From: a virus | Strand: one strand, 5' to 3' | Length of the DNA: 38,789 bases | Virus record (IMG/VR): IMGVR_UViG_3300017917_000442 | Coordinates: 1-38,789 of that record | Shown here: positions 23,578-29,512 of the stretch, piece after piece | Position numbering within the stretch: position 1 is the stretch's first letter | How the letters are laid out: every line of letters begins with the position of its first letter | Made by a program: the position numbers and the translations under genes | Notes under the pieces: model-generated | Databases searched by the model: none | Seen by the model: the letters and a program-made list of their open reading frames with translations, nothing else | What the model was told of the DNA's origin: nothing

Positions 23578-24576
23578 ATGACATATTCAACAGGTAGTAT
23601 AATTTTAGCAGATGACTATAATACTTTTGTAGGTAATGTATCTGGAAACTGTATCAACAACGTATGGGGAACAGGAACAGTTAGTGATCTAGGTTGGGGA
23701 CAATCAAATATTGCTAACGTAGCTGTTGGAGGCACTGTGACAGCTACTCAGTGGGCTACTCTAGTTAATAATCTTACTACAATGGGTCAGCACACCGGTG
23801 CTACAATTACTTCAAGAACTGCTCCGGTTGCTGGTAATACTATTAGTGTTTTGGCTAACGTAGCTACAGACATTAACACATTAACTTTAGCTCGCGGAAA
23901 CGCAGTTGCTTCTGGTACAGAATATGGTACATTCACAGGCAACGTAAGTAAAACTACAGCAACAGGTTCTGGTACTACTGCTTGGACTATAACATTTACT
24001 CACACAATTACATTCCCAAGTGCTGCACAAGCACGTTATTTCTGGAATGCTGGTGGCATTGTTCGTTTAAAATATGGCAAGAGTTCAACCGGTACTGACC
24101 ACGATGCAGACTGGAACACACTTGCTGGACAGTGCGGATCTATTAACCTTACCGGCCGTGTAAATGGCGCAACTCAAAGTATTGCAAGTCAAGCATATAC
24201 TGGAACTACACGTATCGGCGGAACAGGTGGTACACAAACTACCTTATCTACAACTACAGGTTGGTATAATTTAACAGCTTCACCAACAACAATATTCCAG
24301 TTAAACAATGCTACTTCTCCGTACACACCGGAATACATTCGTACAACAGCTACAGCTACATCTAGCACAGTTTTAACTTTAGTTACAACATGGGTTGATG
24401 ATGGTTCTTCAGGTGCTGGTGTTAGTTCTAACATCACAGGCGGTACCGCAACTACCAGTCCAAGTACTACAATTACTGGTACTGCACCAACTGTATTAGT
24501 CACATACTTGCCACCAGAATCTACATACCTAAGCAACAGTTGGGGCACCCCGACTATTGCGGCAACTGTAGCCTAA
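23578..24576 (+). CDS. virion protein, probable fibre or fibre-associated
   Basis: A 332-aa protein rich in Thr, Gly, Ala and Ser, 15 bases downstream of the fibre gene with AGGAA before the ATG. The first 85 residues have ILADDYNTFVGNVSGNCINN and ATQWATLVNNLTTMGQHTGA, a pattern I recognise in structural proteins of aquatic phages. The middle contains QARYFWNAGGIVRLKYGKSS (about 157-176) and a DHDADWN stretch. The last 100 residues are low-complexity Thr/Ser beta strands. There is no signal peptide or transmembrane helix. It is the last gene of the structural block, ending in TAATAG before a terminator hairpin. A role as fibre or fibre accessory is inferred from composition and position. Confidence 0.65.
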   Translation: MTYSTGSIILADDYNTFVGNVSGNCINNVWGTGTVSDLGWGQSNIANVAVGGTVTATQWATLVNNLTTMGQHTGATITSRTAPVAGNTISVLANVATDINTLTLARGNAVASGTEYGTFTGNVSKTTATGSGTTAWTITFTHTITFPSAAQARYFWNAGGIVRLKYGKSSTGTDHDADWNTLAGQCGSINLTGRVNGATQSIASQAYTGTTRIGGTGGTQTTLSTTTGWYNLTASPTTIFQLNNATSPYTPEYIRTTATATSSTVLTLVTTWVDDGSSGAGVSSNITGGTATTSPSTTITGTAPTVLVTYLPPESTYLSNSWGTPTIAATVA

Positions 24577-24606
24577 TAGTAGCCGAAAGGCACTGTAGCA
24601 TTACCA

Positions 24607-24626
24607 AAAGCCCCGCAAGGGGCTTT
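24607..24626 (+). terminator. intrinsic terminator closing the structural module
   Basis: A perfect eight-base stem AAAGCCCC/GGGGCTTT closes a GCAA tetraloop of the stable GNRA type. The following TTTACCTTATCTCTATTTT is T-rich but interrupted, so termination may be partial. It lies 30 bases after the last structural gene and is the only GC-rich hairpin I saw in the intergenic DNA. Confidence 0.75.
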
Positions 24627-24652
24627 ACCTTATCTCTATTTTGTAGTATAAT
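24624..24652 (+). promoter_or_regulatory. sigma70-like promoter for the accessory cassette
   Basis: TTTACC (24624-24629), a 17-base spacer and a perfect TATAAT (24647-24652) lie directly after the terminator and in front of the ATG at 24659. Transcription would start about at the start codon, giving a leaderless message; no ribosome binding site is present. TATAATAA could also be read as a degenerate late-promoter element. Confidence 0.5.
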
Positions 24653-24658
24653 AATCCT

Positions 24659-24961
24659 ATGGATACTGAACAACTTATTAGTCACGGTCGTGCTCGTTTC
24701 GAACACGCAGCCGCAAAACGACTACTCAAAGAAAAATATCAAGGCAAATTAACATTTGCATACAACGGCGGCATGTGGCGTGCTGGCCCAGAACTTATTA
24801 CATTACTAACTGGACGCACCGAAGATATTGTTTTACTAGACTTATATGAAAATCCTGTGCGTGTTAATGCGCCGCAATTGCTACAAGAAACCGAACAGCG
24901 TTGGCAAGAACAAATGAATGCCTGGCTAATAGAATACGAACAACTATCACGCAATAGATGA
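24659..24961 (+). CDS. conserved hypothetical phage protein, 100 aa
   Basis: A small, soluble, mostly helical protein. The N-terminus reads LISHGRARFEHAAAKRLLKE, then FAYNGGMWRAGPELITLL, then a short strand IVLLDLYENPVRVN and a C-terminal helix with QRWQEQMNAWLIEYEQL. I recognise this pattern from hypothetical proteins of T4-like aquatic phages but know no function. It is first after the terminator, lacks a visible ribosome binding site and sits six bases after a TATAAT. Its stop overlaps the next start (ATGA), so it leads the glycosyltransferase operon. Confidence 0.72.
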   Translation: MDTEQLISHGRARFEHAAAKRLLKEKYQGKLTFAYNGGMWRAGPELITLLTGRTEDIVLLDLYENPVRVNAPQLLQETEQRWQEQMNAWLIEYEQLSRNR

Positions 24962-25755
24962 CCACCGGCGCATTAATATTCGCTTACAATAATGAACAGA
25001 CAGACTATGTTGCCATGGCTGCATGGACTGCTAAAAACATTCGTAGGCATCTTGGCATTCCGGTTGCCCTTGTGACAGACAAGTTAACTGATTTATACTT
25101 TGAACAAGTAATTATTCAGGAATCAAAAAGTGATAATGGGCGTTGGTTTAGCGATTATGAAACTAATGTAGTGTGGCGCAACCAAACAAGGGTTAATGCT
25201 TACGAATTAAGTCCGTGGAATCAAACATTAGTTCTTGATGCGGATTATGTAGTAGCCAGTGACCAATTAAAAAATGTACTTGCAAGTTCAGAAGAATTTT
25301 TAGCTCATCGGTGGGCATATGATATAACCAGCATTGATAACTTTGATGGGCTTAATCATTTTGGATCGCACCGAATGCCTATGTGGTGGGCAACTGTTAT
25401 GATGTTTAGGCGTAGCGAACACGCTAAATTAATATTTGAGTCTATGTCAATGATTCGTGACAATTGGACGCATTATCGAAATATCTATAAAAATTCATAC
25501 GGCACATATCGTAATGATCACGCTTTAAGTATTGCGTTAGGTATAGCCAGCGGGCATACACTTAACCACGCAAGTATTCCGTGGAACCTAGCAAGCCTTA
25601 CACCAGATCATCGATTAACACAATTAGGACCAGATCACTATCGAGTAGACTTTATGACTTCAGATAAAAAACCTCGCTGGATTGAATTAAAGAATCAAGA
25701 CTTCCATGCTATGGGTAAAAAAGCACTAGGAGAAATTGTTGCCAATCCTTGCTGA
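24958..25755 (+). CDS. GT-A-like glycosyltransferase
   Basis: A 265-aa cytoplasmic protein resembling nucleotide-sugar-dependent glycosyltransferases with a GT-A fold. The N-terminal Rossmann-like half reads GALIFAYNN, then GIPVALVTD, and leads to the DxD-type metal site LVLDADYVV (DAD at 94-96). The second half has MWWATVMMFRRSEHAKLIFE (141-160) and YRNDHALSIALGIASG (184-199), where glycosyltransferases often place an acceptor-site Asp. The donor and acceptor cannot be told from sequence. The next gene product shares the same layout, so they are tandem paralogues. There is no membrane segment. It overlaps both neighbours. Confidence 0.72.
   Translation: MTTGALIFAYNNEQTDYVAMAAWTAKNIRRHLGIPVALVTDKLTDLYFEQVIIQESKSDNGRWFSDYETNVVWRNQTRVNAYELSPWNQTLVLDADYVVASDQLKNVLASSEEFLAHRWAYDITSIDNFDGLNHFGSHRMPMWWATVMMFRRSEHAKLIFESMSMIRDNWTHYRNIYKNSYGTYRNDHALSIALGIASGHTLNHASIPWNLASLTPDHRLTQLGPDHYRVDFMTSDKKPRWIELKNQDFHAMGKKALGEIVANPC
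25728..25732 (+). promoter_or_regulatory. ribosome binding site that decides a TTG start
   Basis: AGGAG precedes two consecutive TTG codons at 25736 and 25739. The spacing is three bases to the first and six to the second, so 25739 is the likelier initiator. No ATG occurs in this frame before residue 46. Confidence 0.6.
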
Positions 25756-26461
25756 ACGTGGATACGTTATTCCTGCTATAGGTAAAGAGTATGTTGCTTG
25801 TGCTCAACAACTATCAAATAGCATACTTAAATTTCATCCTAATGCCAATATCACTATCATAACCGAAGAAATGTTGCCGCACGGTCGTCAAGGTAAATTT
25901 GCAGACGACTGGCAAATGTTTTCTGTAAGTCCTTATAGACAAACAATTAAGCTGGAAGCAGACATGATCTGTGCCAGCCCAATTGATCATTGGTGGACTT
26001 TATTTGAACGTCGTGATGTTGTTATCAGTCAAGGTGCTAGAGATTTTTACGACCAGTCATCTAAGTCAAGATACTATCGTAAACTATTCGATGAAAATAA
26101 TCTTCCTGATGTGTATAACGCTATTACTTACTGGCGTGTTAGTCAAACTGCAAAAGACTTTTTTATATTAGTGCGTAACATTTTTGAAAACTGGAACGAA
26201 TATAAAAAATTATTAAAATTTCCCGACGACGAGCCAACTACTGATGTAGTATATTCCATGGCCGCAGTTATTATGGGCGAGGAAAACTTAACGTTGCCAA
26301 AAGGATTAGGGCCAACAATTGTTCATATGAAGCGTTATATTAATCCAATTCAATCAACTGATTGGACTAAAGAGTTAATTTGGGAAGCGGATCCTTTTAG
26401 AATTAACACAGTGGCTCAATGGGGATTAGTTCATTATCATATTAAGGAATGGTCGTTATGA
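25739..26461 (+). CDS. GT-A-like glycosyltransferase, paralogue of the preceding gene
   Basis: A 240-aa protein (241 if TTG 25736 is used) starting at a TTG codon inside the end of the preceding gene. The N-terminus (GYVIPAIGKEYVACAQQLSN) and HPNANITIITEE fit a GT-A nucleotide-binding half. The expected DxD is LEADMIC (EAD at 73-75), so the first Asp is Glu. The C-terminal half repeats the layout of the upstream paralogue: ENWNEYKKL, then PTTDVVYSMAAVIMG against YRNDHALSIALGIASG. It ends with a conserved-looking WGLVHYHIKEW. EAD is tolerated in some families but may alter metal use. A donor-specificity variant, or a partner of the upstream enzyme, seems likely. Enzyme class is inferred. Confidence 0.65.
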   Translation: MPILAERGYVIPAIGKEYVACAQQLSNSILKFHPNANITIITEEMLPHGRQGKFADDWQMFSVSPYRQTIKLEADMICASPIDHWWTLFERRDVVISQGARDFYDQSSKSRYYRKLFDENNLPDVYNAITYWRVSQTAKDFFILVRNIFENWNEYKKLLKFPDDEPTTDVVYSMAAVIMGEENLTLPKGLGPTIVHMKRYINPIQSTDWTKELIWEADPFRINTVAQWGLVHYHIKEWSL

Positions 26462-26799
26462 GCATAACACCTGAAGAGTTTTGGTCAATACTGCATGCTC
26501 CAGTAGAAACAAAATCTATATTTTATCGTTTGTATTATAACGATGACGGCACGCCTCTTTGTTATAGCATGGAGGATTTACCAGGTAATTATATAGACAT
26601 CGATGTAGAAACGTATCACAGAAGTCCATCAAATGTTCGAGTTATTGACGGTAAATTAAAAGAAATAAAACCAGCAAGTTTAGTTAAAAAATTAAGGCCA
26701 AGCAATGATGGAGTTGCATGTGATCCTAGAGACATTTGTATAGTTGCAAATTCTCAACCAAATATTAAATGGAGTTTAAAAACGCATGAAACAGATTGA
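26458..26799 (+). CDS. conserved hypothetical phage protein, 113 aa
   Basis: The ATG at 26458 is chosen over the in-frame ATG at 26449 because it gives an ATGA overlap with the upstream stop and lies nine bases after AAGGA, whereas 26449 overlaps that site. The protein has an aromatic N-terminal half (FYRLYYNDDGTPLCYSMEDL, then PGNYIDID) and a C-terminal half ending GVACDPRDICIVANSQPN and IKWSLKTH. It is probably a small alpha/beta domain. I recognise the pattern from hypothetical proteins of T4-like aquatic phages, without a known function. Placement between two glycosyltransferases suggests an accessory role in the same process. Confidence 0.7.
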   Translation: MSITPEEFWSILHAPVETKSIFYRLYYNDDGTPLCYSMEDLPGNYIDIDVETYHRSPSNVRVIDGKLKEIKPASLVKKLRPSNDGVACDPRDICIVANSQPNIKWSLKTHETD

Positions 26800-27709
26800 T
26801 ATAGCAGACTTAGACTGCATATACCTTAGCTATGACGAGCCTAACAAAGAAGAATTTTGGGTTAAAATTAAAAACATAGTACCTTGGGCTGTGCGTGTAG
26901 ACGGAGTTAAAGGATCAGATGCTGCCCACAAGGCTGCTGCCGAAGCATCAACTACAGAACGGTTTATTCTTATCGACGGCGATAATATGCCTTATCCAGA
27001 ATTCTTTAATCAAACATTAGAGTTCAAAGATGATGAGTGGGAGTCGGCAGTATATCGTTGGCGTGCTAAAAATAATATCAATGGCTTAATGTATGGCAAC
27101 GGTGGATTGAGTTCATGGACCAAGACTTTTGTTAATAACATGCGAACACATGAAAACACCGACGGTGATGCTGCTAATGATGTAGAGTTTTGTTTTTATC
27201 CAAACTACTGGGCTATGCATGATTGCTTTTCGACTACATTCCCTAACCAATCGGAGTTTCATGCTTGGCGTGCCGGCTTCCGTGAAGGAGTTAAGATGTG
27301 TTTGAACAAAGGTCGTTGTCCAGATGTTAACGAGTTTAAAGATCAAGTGCATCAGCGCAATTTAGACCATCTTACTATCTGGCATAATATTGGACGTGAT
27401 GTTGAGTATGGTATCTGGGCTATTGCTGGTGCTAGAATGGGTACTTACATGACTATGTTGACTAACTGGGATTATAAACTTGTGCAAGACTTTACAGCAC
27501 TACATGATCTATGGAAAACAGTTGAAACATCAGATCCAGAAATTCTTGCAGGTCGTGTAGCCGAAGAGCTTGACGCACTGGACTTGCCTATTACTATGTA
27601 CGGTCCTGAAGAAAGTAAGTTCTTCAAGTTTCACTATCGTAGCAATTGGAACAACGCAGGAATTATGGTTCGAGAGATGGATGTGATTAGACGTCAAGAA
27701 GGTTGGTAA
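26786..27709 (+). CDS. glycosyltransferase-like protein (GT-A type)
   Basis: A 307-aa protein in which residues 10-70 form the nucleotide-sugar half: CIYLSYDEPN, AVRVDGVKGSDAAHKAA, and FILIDGDNMPY with the DxD-type metal site DGD at 64-66. The second half has YRWRAKNNINGLMYGNGGLS (90-109), then HAWRAGFREGVKM (159-171) and WHNIGRDVEYGIWAIAGARM (199-218). Members known to me are annotated as phage or LPS-type glycosyltransferases, without proven substrates. It overlaps the preceding gene by 14 bases. Its last 23 bases overlap the end of the convergent SGNH hydrolase gene, so the two 3' ends cannot be separated by a terminator. Confidence 0.7.
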   Translation: MKQIDIADLDCIYLSYDEPNKEEFWVKIKNIVPWAVRVDGVKGSDAAHKAAAEASTTERFILIDGDNMPYPEFFNQTLEFKDDEWESAVYRWRAKNNINGLMYGNGGLSSWTKTFVNNMRTHENTDGDAANDVEFCFYPNYWAMHDCFSTTFPNQSEFHAWRAGFREGVKMCLNKGRCPDVNEFKDQVHQRNLDHLTIWHNIGRDVEYGIWAIAGARMGTYMTMLTNWDYKLVQDFTALHDLWKTVETSDPEILAGRVAEELDALDLPITMYGPEESKFFKFHYRSNWNNAGIMVREMDVIRRQEGW

Positions 27710-28388
27710 ATTGTTTAGCTAACTCTTTATGTGTTTGCACGCCATAATGAAATCCATCTCTAGCTAAATCAATAATTTTAGTTGGTGAAATAACTTTTCC
27801 GGGTAATTTAGTATAATCTACAAATTGAGTGTGCCAACCTGGAATAAAACTATGTACAGTTGGTAAATTTAAACTAGACATAAAATTAAAGTTTGTTTGC
27901 CAATTTTCAAAGTTTTCTTGCTCAGTATAGATTGGTGAGCATTCCGTTCTCTCATCATCAAACCAATCTGTATGTGGAAGTTCTCTGCGATGGCTAAATG
28001 TGTAGTGTACTAGTATTGCTACTGGATCAAAAAACTCCAAAAGGGTTTTTGTTTTTCTAGACATCCAATCATTACTTGCACCATTTAAACTAAAGTTTAG
28101 AACAGGAATATCGAGTATTCTGGACAGCTCGCTAGGCCAAGTATCTTCTTCGTTTACACCTAGACCTAACGTAAAACTATCTCCTATAGCTAATATAGGT
28201 CGTGTTGTTGTTGTAGGCAATTTAAATCTAAAGCCTATCTCATTAAACGAGTAAGTAACTTTAGGATAGGATTTGTAGTGATTACGATCAAAGCAATGTT
28301 CTAAACTATCCAAGCCTAAAGTATCACACTTTAAGTTAGAATAAAAAGGTATGCCGATCGTTTGTTTGAGGTCATTAATTTGATACAT
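27687..28388 (-). CDS. SGNH/GDSL-family hydrolase, the only reverse-strand gene
   Basis: A 233-aa serine esterase/acetylhydrolase-like protein. Block I is AIGDSFTLGLG with the nucleophile Ser71. A block III-like NGASND stands at 102-107, and block V is DGFHYG, giving the Asp211/His214 pair. Family members remove acyl groups from sugars, peptidoglycan or lipids. There is no signal peptide, so it should act in the cytoplasm, for example on glycan precursors. It is the only gene on the minus strand. Its 3' end overlaps the glycosyltransferase by 23 bases, and its start is 11 bases from the divergent sulfotransferase-like gene. This placement looks like a separately acquired insert. The substrate is unknown. 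Confidence 0.8.
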   Translation of the reverse strand: MYQINDLKQTIGIPFYSNLKCDTLGLDSLEHCFDRNHYKSYPKVTYSFNEIGFRFKLPTTTTRPILAIGDSFTLGLGVNEEDTWPSELSRILDIPVLNFSLNGASNDWMSRKTKTLLEFFDPVAILVHYTFSHRRELPHTDWFDDERTECSPIYTEQENFENWQTNFNFMSSLNLPTVHSFIPGWHTQFVDYTKLPGKVISPTKIIDLARDGFHYGVQTHKELAKQFTNLLDV

Positions 28389-28397
28389 AAATATTTA
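28388..28397. promoter_or_regulatory. palindromic TAAATATTTA between divergent starts
   Basis: The perfect ten-base palindrome TAAATATTTA overlaps the minus-strand start codon and ends two bases before the plus-strand ATG at 28400. Read rightward it is part of CATAAATA (28386-28393), six bases before the ATG. Read leftward it gives TAAATA three bases before the hydrolase ATG. It could be a two-way late-promoter core or a regulator site. The motif is AT-rich, so chance is possible. Confidence 0.35.
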
Positions 28398-28399
28398 CA

Positions 28400-29482
28400 A
28401 TGAATATTCTAGTACTTACTCCAGATAGAGTTGGGTCAACATTATTACAGCGTTTAGTTACTGTTTACGCTAATATAAACGAAAATAATAATCCACTAAC
28501 GATTAACTTACACGAGTTAACCAATGGTATTACCCCATACTACAACGAAACATTTGCTCGCACCGTTTTAGGCAAAAAAGAAGGTGCGTGGGGATACCAT
28601 CAGAGTTTAGAAACTATTGCTGATTTATTAAAGAATTGCGGGCATGATGTGACTTCTCGTTTGGCCCATTACCATATTAAGAATAGAAAAGATCCTCTGT
28701 CGGAACAACTTGATTTTTACAAATACCTTAACAAAAATTTTTATATCATAGCAGCCAAAAGAAAAAATCTATTTGAACACGTTATGAGTTGGTGTATTGT
28801 TGTTGAGTCTAAAAAATTAAATGTTTACTCAACTGAAGAAAAATTTCGTACGTTCGAACAAATACAAAAACACGGTATAACAGTACAATCCGAAAACATC
28901 GAAAGATATCTTAATCAATATCAAGAATACCTCGAATGGGTTGATAATCATTTTCAAGTCAATAGCTACTTTGAATATGAAAGAGATTTACCAAATATTG
29001 AAAATTTTGTTTTAAATCTTAATATCTTTAATTCGTTGCCGCATCTAGTCACTTGGGAAGATCGTTTTAACATTAGTTGGAATGATTGGAATCGAATACA
29101 CTATCTATTAAGTCTAGTGCCGTTTGATCATATGTTCTCTTCTGAAGAAAACGAATTCATTAACCAACACATCGAAACATATTCCAAAGTTAAAATAGAA
29201 TTGCAAGACTTACAAGACCAAGGAGTACTAGTAAGTGGCATTCCAATTAAACTACACACTCTAGCAGAAAAGGCTAAAATTATTCGAAACATCGATCAGT
29301 GTTTAGAGTATTACAATAATTGGATCAGCATTAACAGACCTACATTTGCAGTAAAGTACGAGCCACAAACTCTAAATGAAGTAGCACACTTAGAATATAA
29401 TAAATGGAATACCGGTGTCCAAGATTCATTGCTCACAGTTCCTACCAAACAACTATTACTTGCTGATTTAAAAATCTCTTGA
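28400..29482 (+). CDS. sulfotransferase-like protein
   Basis: A 360-aa protein with the two PAPS-binding landmarks of cytosolic-type sulfotransferases. The 5'-phosphosulfate loop is LTPDRVGSTLLQRL (residues 6-19), close to the PRSGTT-L consensus. The 3'-phosphate segment is AAKRKNLFEHVMSW (118-131), with a basic residue eight or nine positions before Ser130. The rest is helical and less conserved, as usual for acceptor-binding parts. It would move sulfate from PAPS to a hydroxyl, probably on a sugar given the neighbouring glycosyltransferases. No ribosome binding site is visible; a CATAAATA element lies six bases before the ATG. A P-loop kinase relative is the main alternative. Confidence 0.65.
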   Translation: MNILVLTPDRVGSTLLQRLVTVYANINENNNPLTINLHELTNGITPYYNETFARTVLGKKEGAWGYHQSLETIADLLKNCGHDVTSRLAHYHIKNRKDPLSEQLDFYKYLNKNFYIIAAKRKNLFEHVMSWCIVVESKKLNVYSTEEKFRTFEQIQKHGITVQSENIERYLNQYQEYLEWVDNHFQVNSYFEYERDLPNIENFVLNLNIFNSLPHLVTWEDRFNISWNDWNRIHYLLSLVPFDHMFSSEENEFINQHIETYSKVKIELQDLQDQGVLVSGIPIKLHTLAEKAKIIRNIDQCLEYYNNWISINRPTFAVKYEPQTLNEVAHLEYNKWNTGVQDSLLTVPTKQLLLADLKIS

Positions 29483-29507
29483 TTTTTAATCAGTTTTCCT
29501 GTATAAT
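29479..29507 (+). promoter_or_regulatory. sigma70-like promoter for the radical SAM operon
   Basis: TTGATT (29479-29484) overlaps the upstream stop codon. It is followed by an exact 17-base spacer and TATAAT (29502-29507). The ATG at 29513 is five bases further on, so the message would be essentially leaderless; no ribosome binding site is present. This is the best sigma70-type match in the window. The AT-only hairpin in the spacer (TGATT/AATCA) is too weak to call a terminator. Confidence 0.55.
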
Positions 29508-29512
29508 TTAAT

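Noticed and set aside
24189-24548. 119-aa reverse-strand frame rich in Val and Pro inside the last virion gene.
   Set aside because: Composition mirrors the Thr/Ala-rich sense strand. No ribosome binding site, and it would be transcribed against the terminator region.
24577-24606. Possible tRNA or small RNA just before the terminator.
   Set aside because: Only a short GCC/GGC stem is present. There is no cloverleaf, T-loop sequence or length for a tRNA.
24540-24752. 70-aa + strand frame with a hydrophobic centre crossing the terminator.
   Set aside because: It runs through the terminator hairpin and promoter, begins without a ribosome binding site and overlaps two supported genes in another frame.
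26449-26457. In-frame ATG at 26449 as the start of the 113-aa protein.
   Set aside because: It overlaps the AAGGA ribosome binding site. The ATG at 26458 has proper spacing and the ATGA coupling used repeatedly in this operon.
29480-29497. Hairpin TGATT/AATCA followed by TTTT as a terminator after the sulfotransferase-like gene.
   Set aside because: The five-base stem is nearly all A/T and overlaps the stop codon and a good -35 element. It is too weak to call.
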